64,000 bases of DNA, from positions 310,001 through 374,000 of the forward strand of contig JANUBW010000007.1 in assembly GCA_024809215.1 (NCBI GenBank). Reading direction: 5' to 3'. The DNA comes from Niastella sp. OAS944 (GTDB lineage: Bacteria > Bacteroidota > Bacteroidia > Chitinophagales > Chitinophagaceae). A program made the position numbers and the translations under genes. This document shows, piece after piece, positions 26,698 to 35,601 of the stretch; the first letter of the stretch is position 1; each line of letters starts with the position of its first letter. The notes below the pieces were generated by a model that saw nothing but the letters and a program-made list of their open reading frames with translations, searched no databases and was not told the DNA's origin.

Positions 26698-28497
26698 TTA
26701 GGCTGCTATTTGGGGTATTGTTATTGTAAACTCAGTTCCTTCATTTACCAGTAGTGTTTGCTGTGCCCTGAGCTGTTTGCATAAAGCGGTGATGAGTTGT
26801 TTGCCAAACGAATTCTTTTTTTGTTTCCATTGCTGTTCATCAATGCCAATGCCGTTGTCTTTGATGGTGCAAATAAGTTTCGCTTCTTCCTGTTTGAGTG
26901 TAATGTTCAGCGAAGGACGGTAAATAGTGCTATATGCATACTTTAGTGAGTTGGTCACCAGTTCATTTATAATAAGCCCAATGGGCAGTGCTTTATCAAT
27001 ATCGAGCATTTCTTTTTCAACTGAAATATGCAGGTCAAACTCGTTGCGGTTATAACCGTACGATGATACCAGCGATTCTGCCAGGTCGGTAAGGTATTCT
27101 TTCATATTCACCTCAGTAAGCGACTCGGTTTTGTATAGCCGCTGATGAATAAAGCTCATGGCCTGTACGCGTTGCTGGCTTTCCTTCAATACCAGTACGG
27201 CTTCTTCATCCTGCACTTTATAGGTTTGCAAACTTAACAGGCTGCTTACTATTTGCAGGTTGTTCTTTACACGGTGGTGAAGCTCTTTCATCATTATCTC
27301 CAGCTTCCTTGACTGTGCGGTGATTTGCAGTTGTTGTTTTCTGTTGCGATGGTATAGCCAGCCCATAAATGCCATAAGCAAAGCGAATATTACCAGGGTA
27401 GCCACCAACATTACGATCTGTTTGTTTTTGGCAAGGCTTTCGGTGTGCAGGCGGGTGATCTCTAATTCTTTTTTCCCGGTCTCATATTTTGTTTGCAGAC
27501 CAATTACTTCATTTGTCTTAGCAACATTGTTCAATGAGTCGTCGAGCGCATCGGCCAGCTTGAAGTAATGTAAGGCGGAATCGAAACGATTGGCGGCTGC
27601 AAATGCATTATACATGGAATTATAGGCATTCCGCATTCTTTCGGGCCGATTGAGCTGGCGCGAGGTTTCGAGCATTTTACGAGCGTATAAAAGCGATTTG
27701 CCGGGCTGGTTCAATTTGGTATAGGCAAGTGAAATATTGCCGTAGTTAAAAGAAAGGCTGTTGAGGTTGTTGTTTGCCTTATTCTCTGCTTCGGCCCTGA
27801 ATAAATAGTCAAGCGCCTTTTTATAATCTTTGTAGTACTCGTTGTAAACCTGGCTTATGTTATTGTACAGTTTGCTGATGCTTTTTCTGGCTTTACCCGA
27901 TCGCTGGATAAGGTCAACTGCCTGTGTATATACAGTAAACGCAGAATCGTAATAATCTTTACGGCCGTTTGATTTGGCAATATCCCGGTACAAAATGCCA
28001 CACTCGTTCAGGCTTTCAACCAAACCTATGGTATCGTGAATGTCCTTGAACAGGTTGTAGGCATGTTTGCTATAGTAAATGCCTTTGTTAATGTACTCCA
28101 GCGTTTTTGAGTCGCCCCCCATGTCTTTATATACCTGGGCAATTTCGAGGTAATTGTCACCTGCTGATATGAGATTGTGTTGTTCCTCGTATATTTTTAT
28201 TGCGTGTTGTAATTTATTTATGGCAGTTGTATAATCGCCTTTTAGCCTGTACCAGGATGCCTGGTTTGCCTCCGCGTCGGCCTCACCGCGGCGGTAAGCT
28301 ATTTTTTTCGCCAGTTGAAGGGCCTGTAAAGAATAATGATTGAGGGAGTCGGCACTGGTTTGAAAATATGTGGAGGCAAGGCTATTGAGCAGCTTCACCC
28401 TTATCGTATCATTGGGTTGGGCTGCCAGCCGTTTTCTTAGGCTATCCTGCTTTATCTGCCGGTTTTGCCCATAGGCAGTTGTTATACTACAATACAA
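26698..28497 (-). CDS. TPR-containing sensor histidine kinase (HisKA_2 type)
   Basis: At least 599 residues. TPR-like helices (about 35-330) form the sensory part, followed by one membrane helix (IVMLVATLVIFALLMAFMGW), a HisKA_2 phospho-acceptor box (ELHHRVKNNLQIVSSLLSLQ) and a HATPase_c domain (LIINELVTNSLKYAY; DNGIG). The given start is a TTG. Upstream the same frame stays open and encodes a good signal peptide core (SYLTFVGLLLYCSITTAYGQ) but offers only CTG (28539) or ATT (28536) as starts, so the true N-terminus is uncertain. It pairs with the LytTR regulator 6 bases downstream. The TPR part probably lies in the periplasm. Confidence 0.88.
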   Translation of the reverse strand: MYCSITTAYGQNRQIKQDSLRKRLAAQPNDTIRVKLLNSLASTYFQTSADSLNHYSLQALQLAKKIAYRRGEADAEANQASWYRLKGDYTTAINKLQHAIKIYEEQHNLISAGDNYLEIAQVYKDMGGDSKTLEYINKGIYYSKHAYNLFKDIHDTIGLVESLNECGILYRDIAKSNGRKDYYDSAFTVYTQAVDLIQRSGKARKSISKLYNNISQVYNEYYKDYKKALDYLFRAEAENKANNNLNSLSFNYGNISLAYTKLNQPGKSLLYARKMLETSRQLNRPERMRNAYNSMYNAFAAANRFDSALHYFKLADALDDSLNNVAKTNEVIGLQTKYETGKKELEITRLHTESLAKNKQIVMLVATLVIFALLMAFMGWLYHRNRKQQLQITAQSRKLEIMMKELHHRVKNNLQIVSSLLSLQTYKVQDEEAVLVLKESQQRVQAMSFIHQRLYKTESLTEVNMKEYLTDLAESLVSSYGYNRNEFDLHISVEKEMLDIDKALPIGLIINELVTNSLKYAYSTIYRPSLNITLKQEEAKLICTIKDNGIGIDEQQWKQKKNSFGKQLITALCKQLRAQQTLLVNEGTEFTITIPQIAA

Positions 28498-28556
28498 GAG
28501 CAGGCCAACAAAAGTCAGGTATGATTGGTTTCTAATCAGGCAGAAAGGGTTTAGGG

Positions 28557-28564
28557 CAAATGTA
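28557..28564 (-). promoter_or_regulatory. Candidate -7 box of the kinase-regulator operon
   Basis: TACATTTG on the minus strand, matching TAnnTTTG. Transcription would start near 28552, just upstream of the CTG/ATT candidates at 28539/28536. No TTG stands at 19-21 bases, so confidence is modest. Confidence 0.4.
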
Positions 28565-28746
28565 GTAGAAAAGCGTTAGTATATTTTAGTAGAAGTACGT
28601 AAAATGTGAGCCGTTAGGCTTTTAGGGCGCCTGGGCTGAGCAGTTTGTGTATTGTTCTGTCGCCATGGTTACAGGCATATATAATTGCTACCAGCAAGCT
28701 GATAACAAGCAGAGGCTTTTTTATATGTGAAGGTTGTGCGTTCGCT

Positions 28747-29493
28747 TTAACCTTCAAAAATAAGCGAAAACACGATCATGCGTGAGTTCAGCTTGTCAAT
28801 AGAGCTCGAATACTTAAGATTTACGTCACGTGAGTGAATGTTTGAGATGCCGTTGCTTACCTTGATCTCAGGCGACAGAATAAATACCGGGAAGTAAAAG
28901 TTGAACCCGATACCTGCTTCTACCCCAAAATCATATTTTTTCAGCTTTACCAGGTCTTCTGCCTTGCGGGCTGTACTATTGGAGGCCAGGTCATATTCGA
29001 ACTTACCACCCCCAAACATGTATACCCTAAAGTTGTTAATGCGGTCGCTGCGGAATTTAATATGCACCGGTACGCCTAACAAAATACTTTCAACCTTTTT
29101 GGTCATTATAGCCGATTCGTTCTTACTGGCGTCGGGATATTTTATGTGGTAGGTGAGATTCTTATAAGCGAATAACAACTGAGGAAAAATAGCGCGTACC
29201 TCAAACCGTGGCGATAGGCGAAGGGTATGTATACCCGCCAAACCAAAACCGCCTACGTTTTCCGGTTCAACCACCATAACGCTGTCATTCGATAAAAACT
29301 GGGGGTGCTGGCTTACCTGGAACCTGGCATTATTGTAAATAAGGCCAATACCCAGATAATACTTTTTATCATCGTGATCGGGGAGATTTAACGCATCGCG
29401 TAATTGAGCGTTTACCTGTTGACAACCGATCAATAGCAATATCCCTGCTGCCCATCTTTTTAACTGGCTTTTCTGCCGCAATAAATAGTACAT
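28747..29493 (-). CDS. porT: PorT-family type IX secretion / outer-membrane protein
   Basis: 248 residues with a signal peptide (RWAAGILLLIGCQQVNA) and an eight-strand-like outer-membrane barrel (YYLGIGLIYNNARFQV, LSPRFEVRAIFPQLLFAY, VYMFGGGKFEYDL, DFGVEAGIGFNFYFP). PorT is one of the proteins needed for type IX secretion in Porphyromonas and for gliding (SprT) in Flavobacterium. The gene starts 34 bases inside the end of ubiE, and the ubiE-porT order is common in the phylum, which supports the name. A T9SS-sorted protease lies 2.2 kb away. Confidence 0.82.
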   Translation of the reverse strand: MYYLLRQKSQLKRWAAGILLLIGCQQVNAQLRDALNLPDHDDKKYYLGIGLIYNNARFQVSQHPQFLSNDSVMVVEPENVGGFGLAGIHTLRLSPRFEVRAIFPQLLFAYKNLTYHIKYPDASKNESAIMTKKVESILLGVPVHIKFRSDRINNFRVYMFGGGKFEYDLASNSTARKAEDLVKLKKYDFGVEAGIGFNFYFPVFILSPEIKVSNGISNIHSRDVNLKYSSSIDKLNSRMIVFSLIFEG

Positions 29494-30209
29494 ATTCCTA
29501 AACTCAGCCGTTTTAGTGTTGTATTTGTAAACCCAACTTGTTGTAAAATATGTAAAAATGTTTCGCCTTCGGGAAATGCTTTAATTGATTGATTTAAATA
29601 TTGATACGCGTCTTTGTTCTTGCCCAGCCATTGCCCCGCGCGCGGCGCAATAACGTTCATGTACAAATTGTATAAACTCTTGAATCCCGTTTTACGGGGT
29701 TTCGAAAATTCAAGTATAACTACTTTACCGCCAGGCTTTAGTACCCTGAACATTTCGGAAAGCCCTTTTGCAAGGTTTTCGAAGTTCCGCACACCAAAGG
29801 CAACGGTAATGGCATCAAACGTTGCATCGGGGAAGTTTATTGCCTCGCTATCGCCCTTTAACAATTCTATTTGCTTAGATAACAATAATTTATCAATCTT
29901 CTGGCGCCCCAAATTGAGCATTCCTTCCGAAATATCTATGCCAGTTATTTTTTCAGGTTGCAAATACTTACTGGTCATAATGGCTAAGTCGGCCGTTCCG
30001 GTAGCCACATCGAGCACCAGGCGGGGTTTTATTTCTTTTAACTCGGCAATTGCGCGTTTACGCCACCAAACATCGATACCACCTGAAAGGAACCGGTTCA
30101 AAAAATCGTAACGAAAGGCTATTTTATCGAACATGGCCGCTACCTGCTCTTTTTTCGTTTGCTCAGAGTCGCTGAACGGCACTATTTTATCGTGTGAATA
30201 CTTTGCCAT
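29460..30209 (-). CDS. ubiE: Demethylmenaquinone / 2-methoxy-6-polyprenyl-benzoquinol methyltransferase
   Basis: 249 residues. SAM-dependent methyltransferase: FRYDFLNRFLSGGIDVWWRK (UbiE signature), LDVATGTADLAIM (SAM motif I near residue 60), TGIDISEGML, DAITVAFGVRNFEN and LEFSKP. It performs the last methylation in menaquinone synthesis, the respiratory quinone of this phylum, hence also called menG. I start at the ATG at 30209 (MAKYSHD); a TTG three codons earlier would overlap the promoter box. The gene end overlaps porT by 34 bases. Confidence 0.95.
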   Translation of the reverse strand: MAKYSHDKIVPFSDSEQTKKEQVAAMFDKIAFRYDFLNRFLSGGIDVWWRKRAIAELKEIKPRLVLDVATGTADLAIMTSKYLQPEKITGIDISEGMLNLGRQKIDKLLLSKQIELLKGDSEAINFPDATFDAITVAFGVRNFENLAKGLSEMFRVLKPGGKVVILEFSKPRKTGFKSLYNLYMNVIAPRAGQWLGKNKDAYQYLNQSIKAFPEGETFLHILQQVGFTNTTLKRLSLGICTIYCGRKAS

Positions 30210-30215
30210 GGGCGG

Positions 30216-30247
30216 CAAATATAAACAGTTTGCAGTTTTCAGGTCAA
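30216..30247 (-). promoter_or_regulatory. Promoter of ubiE-porT
   Basis: On the minus strand: TTG (30247-30245), 21-base spacer, TATATTTG (30223-30216). The box ends 6 bases before the ATG at 30209, so transcription would begin at or very near the start codon, giving a leaderless or nearly leaderless mRNA. Confidence 0.6.
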
Positions 30248-30290
30248 TAAGGATTTCACAAAGCGGTTAACAATAGACAATAAGCAATAA

Positions 30291-30355
30291 GCAATTGGCA
30301 AATCGAAAATTCGCGAATTTTCGGCAGCCCGGGAATGGGCAACATTTGCCAATTG
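30291..30355. repeat. Nested inverted repeat between ubiE and engB
   Basis: An outer 12-base inverted repeat (CAATTGGCAAAT at 30292-30303, complement at 30344-30355) encloses a perfect 20-base palindrome at 30304-30323. It is preceded by short AATAAGC repeats. The element lies between two divergent genes, outside the ubiE promoter. Confidence 0.75.
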
Positions 30356-30389
30356 TAAATTGCCCATTGCCTTTTGATTATCTTGCAGC

Positions 30390-31040
30390 ATGATCATTCA
30401 ATCAGCCACCTACTTAATAAGTAGTCCGGAGTATACAAAATGCCCAAAGGCCGACCGGCCCGAGTATGCCTTTATTGGAAGAAGTAACGTGGGCAAGTCG
30501 TCGTTGATAAACATGCTGTGCGATAACCATAAGCTGGCAAAAACATCGGGCTCACCCGGTAAAACCCAGCTAATAAATCATTTTGATATTAAAAGCTTCA
30601 GTGGTACTACTACTGCAGGTAAACCAGATGCCTGGTACCTGGTTGATTTGCCCGGTTACGGATTTGCCAAAGTATCGCAAAGCCAACGCAGAAATTGGGA
30701 GCAAATGATAGAAAATTACCTGCGCAAGCGCGAAAACCTGGTGAATGTATTTGTGCTGATTGACAGCCGCCATAGTCCTCAAAAGTTAGATCTTGACTTT
30801 GTAAATCAGTTAGGCAAATGGGAAGTTCCTTTTTGCCTGGCATTTACCAAAGCCGATAAAGAAACCCAGCGTGTGGTAGCTAAAAATGTAAAAGACTTTT
30901 TGGATGCTATGCGAGAGACCTGGCAGTTTTTGCCCCGTAATTTTGTGACCAGCGCCGAAAAGAAAATGGGCCGCGATAAAATGCTTCAGTTTATTGAAGA
31001 CTGTAACAAGGAAGTGGCACAATCAGAGAACAACGATTAA
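30390..31040 (+). CDS. engB: Ribosome biogenesis GTPase EngB (YsxC/YihA)
   Basis: 216 residues. All G motifs are present: G1 GRSNVGKSSLIN near residue 30, G2/G3 region SPGKTQLINHF and LVDLPGYGFAKV, G4 AFTKADK near 151, G5 TSAEKKMGRD. The protein is a small essential GTPase that helps assemble the large ribosomal subunit. ATG start. It is divergent from ubiE; a perfect hairpin and the neighbouring gene's terminator follow its stop. Confidence 0.96.
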   Translation: MIIQSATYLISSPEYTKCPKADRPEYAFIGRSNVGKSSLINMLCDNHKLAKTSGSPGKTQLINHFDIKSFSGTTTAGKPDAWYLVDLPGYGFAKVSQSQRRNWEQMIENYLRKRENLVNVFVLIDSRHSPQKLDLDFVNQLGKWEVPFCLAFTKADKETQRVVAKNVKDFLDAMRETWQFLPRNFVTSAEKKMGRDKMLQFIEDCNKEVAQSENND

Positions 31041-31101
31041 AGTATTGTATCACTACCATGTCCTGGGGAGCTGGGAACTTTTTAGGGCGACAATGCCCCT
31101 G

Positions 31102-31122
31102 AGTTGTGAATGCTTCACAACT
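31102..31122. repeat. Perfect hairpin between convergent genes
   Basis: Nine-base arms AGTTGTGAA / TTCACAACT with a TGC loop, 62 bases after engB. No T-tract follows, so it is not a typical terminator; it may help mRNA 3'-end stability. Confidence 0.6.
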
Positions 31123-31132
31123 AAACATTAAA

Positions 31133-31160
31133 AAACCCTCCGTTTACAGCGTGAGGGTTT
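31133..31160 (-). terminator. Rho-independent terminator of the YkuK-like gene
   Basis: The 8-bp stem AAACCCTC / GAGGGTTT lies directly after the minus-strand stop at 31162 and is followed on the minus strand by a TTTTTT run. Confidence 0.85.
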
Positions 31161-31161
31161 A

Positions 31162-31638
31162 TCAGTTAACTACTTTGTTGGCGCAGCTGCTACTGGCAAA
31201 AGCTTCGGGTTTGGCTTTAAATGCAAACCCCATCCCCAGTATGTAGCCCATGGCTTCTTTCAGTGCATCGTTACTTTTGAAATGCGGATTAGTGTTTATA
31301 TCCGCGTGCACTTCCATGTCTACATTATACGAGGTGAACAGGTGGCAAAGGTCGTAAGCAATTTCAATGCTTTTGGCCACTTCAACCAGCATCCGTTCTT
31401 TGATACTGTATTGCTTCCTGGTTTTTTCGTTGTGAATGAACATAAAGCCACCATGGCCTTCGCGCAGGAAAACAATCACTGTAGCAAATTCTGTTTCTGC
31501 CCCCTTTACCTGACTATCGGTGCCAATGCAAACCTTAAGGTTATATCCCTTTTCGGTTTCGCGTTTGATAGCATTTTCAACGGCATCGATGATTGGCAGG
31601 TCAATCGGGTCGCCATTAAATTTTCTCCATAACATCAT
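31162..31638 (-). CDS. RNase H-like YkuK family protein (DUF458)
   Basis: 158 residues. KVCIGTDSQVKG with the following FATVIVFLREGHGG and the late VDMEVHADINTNPHFKS match the YkuK/DUF458 family (PF04308), whose fold is RNase H-like with conserved aspartates. The biochemical role is unknown; a nuclease-type activity is suggested only by fold. Two ATG codons stand in a row at the start; either is possible. Monocistronic, with its own terminator. Confidence 0.8.
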   Translation of the reverse strand: MMLWRKFNGDPIDLPIIDAVENAIKRETEKGYNLKVCIGTDSQVKGAETEFATVIVFLREGHGGFMFIHNEKTRKQYSIKERMLVEVAKSIEIAYDLCHLFTSYNVDMEVHADINTNPHFKSNDALKEAMGYILGMGFAFKAKPEAFASSSCANKVVN

Positions 31639-31697
31639 AGTGAAACGGGTTTTCGTAATTTACCGAAAAACCCGTTGTTCACCAAATCAGATGACTA

Positions 31698-33296
31698 TTA
31701 TTGTTTTATTAACTTCCAGGTATTTGTGGCGTTTTCGCCTTGTATACGAAGGAGGATCAGGCCTTTTTGTGCATTTGTTATATCGATGTTATTTGTTCCG
31801 GTAACCAGTTTGCCGCGTTGTAAAAGCCGGCCTGTACCATCCAGAACCTGGTAGTTGGCGTCTTTGTCGCTGGTTACTGAAATTGAATTAACAACCACAG
31901 TGCTCATTATTCTTACCGAGGCATTGTTGGCGGCCTTCTCACGTAAGTTGATGATATTTGAATAGAATGATTTTTCATCGGCCGATGTGATCACACGTAC
32001 GCGATAGAAAGGCGTATTATCAGCTAACGGTTTCCAGGTGAATGTTTTGGTCCCTGCGCTTACCTGGGCCAAGGTTTCAAATTGCACACCGTCTTTCGAA
32101 TTCTGGATCTCAATGTGTTGAACGGCTTCATCGGCTTCGTACGTCCAGCTTAGCTCATGTGTACCTTCATTGGCTTTACCATTCAATGTTAACCGGTGTA
32201 CTGGTAATATGGTCAAAGGCGAAGCTTCTATAGCATAATAGCCAAGGCTTTCATTTTTAGCCAGGTGATCGTTTGCTGTTCCTTCCACCACCACATAGTA
32301 AGTACCACTGTTCAAATTGCTATCAAGACCGGCATTCACTGCGCCTATTGGATTGTATTGTCCTATGGTATCGCCTTTATTATTGAGAAGGCTGAGTTTT
32401 ATATCGAGGTTGGCACCTGCATTTGTAAAGCCTTTTGTACCTACGCTTTGGGGTATGGCATTTAAGTGAACATAGGTTGCGGCAGGTAATGTGAATTTGA
32501 AAACATCTTTATCTGTCCCCGAATTAATTAAGCCGGTAGTGCTAAAGCCAGTAGAGGCAAAGCCTACTGAAGTAGCTGAAATGAGTGTATTACCAATATC
32601 GTCGGTGCGGTATCCAAAACCATTGGTAGCGCCCGAAATAATGGCCAGGTCATCCTGATAATAATCACAGGCATATGTATTGGGGCCGTAATGCCAGGTA
32701 GTGAGGTTTCTGTAATAACCTACACCCATAATAGGCGCCCAGCTTGTTTCTCCGTTGCCATCGCCGGGGTTGTATTCGGTTTTCATACAGGCCGTAGTAT
32801 AGGCGCTTTGGTGTTGTAATCCTAACGTATGGCCTGCTTCGTGTGAAGCGGCTTCAGCTACGTATTTAGGATTGGTGCCCAGCAGGTTGCTGAATACAAA
32901 GCAAGGGTGATTATCGCCCCAGCTAAATGAGCCTACAAAGGCTACACCGCCTACGCCGCCGCCATACCATTGATAAGTAGGGGTAATAATAACCCGCGTA
33001 CGTTGTTTAATGGGGGCCGCTGCATATACGGTTGAATCGGTAGTGATGTTGATATTGAAAATGCGATAGTCTTCTGAAACCCGGTTGAATATTTCTATCA
33101 TGCCATCGGTATTAAAACCCGAAGGCTGTGCATTGATGGCACCATTCCAGTTCCAGGCGGTTCCGGTTACATATTGTCCGTCAAAGTCCAGGAAAATAGT
33201 GGCCCTGGCCGTTGGGTAACTGTTTAACAAAGGCACCTGAGCATTTGCCCCTGCTGCAATACATAGTGCAAACAGTACGGAAAAGATGGTTTTCAT
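31698..33296 (-). CDS. Secreted zinc metalloprotease with T9SS sorting tail
   Basis: 532 residues: signal peptide (FSVLFALCIAAGANA), then a metzincin-type catalytic domain with EAASHEAGHTLGLQHQ (HExxHxxGxxH zinc site) near residue 155. A pre-peptidase C-terminal (PPC)-like beta domain follows (about 255-355, TDKDVFKFTLPAATYVHL), then a fibronectin-like stretch. The last about 75 residues (YQVLDGTGRLLQRGKL, KGLILLRIQG, TWKLIKQ) have the look of the type A T9SS sorting domain. The protein is therefore expected to be exported through the outer membrane by the type IX system, of which porT is encoded nearby. Substrate unknown. Confidence 0.87.
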   Translation of the reverse strand: MKTIFSVLFALCIAAGANAQVPLLNSYPTARATIFLDFDGQYVTGTAWNWNGAINAQPSGFNTDGMIEIFNRVSEDYRIFNINITTDSTVYAAAPIKQRTRVIITPTYQWYGGGVGGVAFVGSFSWGDNHPCFVFSNLLGTNPKYVAEAASHEAGHTLGLQHQSAYTTACMKTEYNPGDGNGETSWAPIMGVGYYRNLTTWHYGPNTYACDYYQDDLAIISGATNGFGYRTDDIGNTLISATSVGFASTGFSTTGLINSGTDKDVFKFTLPAATYVHLNAIPQSVGTKGFTNAGANLDIKLSLLNNKGDTIGQYNPIGAVNAGLDSNLNSGTYYVVVEGTANDHLAKNESLGYYAIEASPLTILPVHRLTLNGKANEGTHELSWTYEADEAVQHIEIQNSKDGVQFETLAQVSAGTKTFTWKPLADNTPFYRVRVITSADEKSFYSNIINLREKAANNASVRIMSTVVVNSISVTSDKDANYQVLDGTGRLLQRGKLVTGTNNIDITNAQKGLILLRIQGENATNTWKLIKQ

Positions 33297-33388
33297 GGAT
33301 CAAAGGATGATTTGGATGTTAAGTTAAATAGTGTTCCTGCGGTTTCAGAGGTAGCGGATCATAGGTAAGGTTAATTAATGGATCAAGG

Positions 33389-33847
33389 TTAATTAACTAA
33401 GAAATGCGCTTTCGGTTTCTTTACCCAATAGTATCGGTTGTTTTCTTCCGTTAGTACCATCACTTCATCCGATTGCGGATTAATGATCCTGCCAACCAGT
33501 TTCTGTGTATTATCGTTCTGGGTAATTACCGATACGGTGCACATGGCGCCAGGCATACTGGTTGAACGTATGTTCATACTTTGCACACCTGCCGATGGAC
33601 GTATGCTTTCTACCAACTCACCGGCAAATTCGAAATTGCCAAGGTTGAGAGCTACTTTATCAGATTTTCTAAGCTGTGAAAGACTTTGTAATGCTGGCGT
33701 ATTGCATTCCAGCTTTGAAGGTAACTGTGCAAGTGTTTTTGCCTTCAATAGGGTTAGCTTAGGGTTAACGGTTTCCTGTTGGGCAGATAGCGATTGGAAT
33801 GCAAAGATGCATGCCACTAAGAGCCCAGCAGCATTTAGGTTTTTCAT
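33389..33847 (-). CDS. Hypothetical exported protein
   Basis: 152 residues with a clear signal peptide (MKNLNAAGLLVACIFAFQSLSAQ). The mature part has no motif that I recognise; NKYYWVKK-like C-terminal strands (NNRYYWVKKPKAHF) suggest a small beta domain. It lies 92 bases upstream of the protease gene on the same strand and could be co-expressed. A 12-base direct repeat (AAGGTTAATTAA, 33367 and 33385) covers its stop codon. Confidence 0.65.
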   Translation of the reverse strand: MKNLNAAGLLVACIFAFQSLSAQQETVNPKLTLLKAKTLAQLPSKLECNTPALQSLSQLRKSDKVALNLGNFEFAGELVESIRPSAGVQSMNIRSTSMPGAMCTVSVITQNDNTQKLVGRIINPQSDEVMVLTEENNRYYWVKKPKAHFLVN

Positions 33848-34036
33848 AATGTACGGGTTTTAGTGTTCGGATCTCGGATTACGTTGGTATGGGCCTTAGG
33901 GTGTATTGGATCGTCTGTCGCTTAATTCCAATACGAATGTAGAACGAAAATGCTATGCGGATATTTTACTGGGAATGAATAATCGAAATATATAGTGAAA
34001 GTTAAAGTAATTACTAAGTGGATTTACTAAGGTCTA

Positions 34037-34408
34037 CTAGTACTGCCCCGTGCTTAGCATCACTAAAGTGCAGGCTTCCAATGGTTGTATGCCATTACTT
34101 TTAGCAAGGTCGTACAGCTCAGCGTTTTCTGTACCGGGATTAAATATAATGCGTTTGGGACGCAGCGATAGTATATAATCGTAGTATTCTTTCTGGTGGG
34201 TTGGGTTTAGGTACAGGGTAACTGTATCAACCGTTTCAAGTGGTTTTTTCTCAGTGGTTATATCAACATCTAGTACCCGGCCGTTCTTTCGGCCAATGGC
34301 TGCCACTGCATGCTGATGCTTACGTAAGCTGTTAATAGCCAAAAAACTATAACGCGAAGGGTTTTCCGATGCACCCAATACCAGTGTTTTTTTATTATCT
34401 TTTTCCAT
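34037..34408 (-). CDS. CoA-binding domain protein (CoA_binding_2)
   Basis: 123 residues, one Rossmann domain: KTLVLGASENPSRYSFLAI, then VTLYLNPTHQKEYYDYIL, RIIFNPGTEN and a conserved late cysteine in PLEACTLVML. The family (YccU-like) is defined by similarity to the succinyl-CoA synthetase CoA-binding domain; the function in cells is unknown. It is the last gene of a three-gene unit with the SDR and DCC genes, starting 56 bases after the SDR stop. Confidence 0.85.
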   Translation of the reverse strand: MEKDNKKTLVLGASENPSRYSFLAINSLRKHQHAVAAIGRKNGRVLDVDITTEKKPLETVDTVTLYLNPTHQKEYYDYILSLRPKRIIFNPGTENAELYDLAKSNGIQPLEACTLVMLSTGQY

Positions 34409-34464
34409 AGTTATATAACAAGCCGCTTACTCAAATGGTTGTATCTCAAAACTATAACATTTCG

Positions 34465-35589
34465 CTAACAATGGACCAACTGCTTTTGAAACAGGTGGTA
34501 CTTCTGTACGGGTGTATTGCGTATGATATTGGTAAGCGCGTGTTCCAATACGTTATACCTGAATACAAAACCCGATTGCAGAAGTTTGGCCGGATATACC
34601 CAACGGCTTTTCAGAATCAGTTCAGTTTCGGTGCCCAACAGTTTTGCACCACATTCAAGCAACCAGGCTGGCGCCCGCAAACCCAGCACATGGCCTGTTG
34701 CAAGGCGAAGGGTTTTCATAAAAACTTCGTTCGTAACCGCATTAGGTGCGCTGCAGTTATATATGCCTTCCATATCGTTGTGCTCAAAACTCCATTCAAC
34801 AATCCGGCAAAGGTCCTCAATGTGTATCCAGCTATACATTTGACGGCCATCGCCCTGGCAACCGCCTAAACCCATTTTTAGCAGGTTATAATAAGGTACC
34901 ATAACACCGCCATGCCCTAATGTAATGGCAGTACGCAACGCAATTTTACGGGTAAAGGGTGTGCGCTGTTCAAACAAGGCATGCTCCCAGCTTTTGCAAA
35001 CCTTTACCGAAAAATCGGTATCGAGGTCATTATATTTATAATTGTTCTTTCCTTCACGTAATTGTATTACGGCTTTCTTGTAACGGTAACGCAAACGGTC
35101 GAGAAGAGAGTAGGGCATATTATCATTTTTAGCATCGCTTATTAACCCGGTAAATTCATCGTTGGGTTTATTGGTAGTATGTTTATAAATGGTAGCCGAC
35201 GAAGCGTTGATCCATAGTTTGGGCGGAACAACACATTGCCTGATGGCCTCGCCAATGGTTTTGGTAGCCTGGGTACGGCTGTTAATGATCTCCCGTTTGT
35301 TCTTTTCGGTATAACGGCAGTTCACCGTTTTGCCGGCCAGGTTTATTACAATATCGGCTCCATCTACCTCCTGTAACCAGTGCTTTTCTACATGCTCGCA
35401 ATCCCAACGCCAATAGGTGATGTTATAACCATCCGCTGCTTTTATAAGCTTGTGATTGTAATTATTATTTTGAGTGCTTACGGCTTTACGGGTAAGTAAG
35501 ATCACATGATTATCTTTTCCGAAATACCGGGCCATTGCCTGGGCTATAAAACCTGTACCGCCTGCAATGACAATTTTTTTGTGTTTCAT
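34465..35589 (-). CDS. TIGR01777-family NAD-dependent epimerase-like protein
   Basis: 374 residues. The N-terminal Rossmann GGTGFIAQAMARYF and VINLAGKTVNCRYTEKNK are diagnostic for the SDR39U1/TIGR01777 group. The C-terminal part (LRLATGHVLGLRAPAWLLE, ILKSRWVYPAKLLQSGF) corresponds to DUF1731. The protein is probably NADP-binding, with an unknown substrate. The active-site YxxxK of classic SDRs is not obvious. It starts 12 bases after the DCC gene, hence the same operon. Confidence 0.87.
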   Translation of the reverse strand: MKHKKIVIAGGTGFIAQAMARYFGKDNHVILLTRKAVSTQNNNYNHKLIKAADGYNITYWRWDCEHVEKHWLQEVDGADIVINLAGKTVNCRYTEKNKREIINSRTQATKTIGEAIRQCVVPPKLWINASSATIYKHTTNKPNDEFTGLISDAKNDNMPYSLLDRLRYRYKKAVIQLREGKNNYKYNDLDTDFSVKVCKSWEHALFEQRTPFTRKIALRTAITLGHGGVMVPYYNLLKMGLGGCQGDGRQMYSWIHIEDLCRIVEWSFEHNDMEGIYNCSAPNAVTNEVFMKTLRLATGHVLGLRAPAWLLECGAKLLGTETELILKSRWVYPAKLLQSGFVFRYNVLEHALTNIIRNTPVQKYHLFQKQLVHC

Positions 35590-35601
35590 ATAAATTAGGT
35601 T

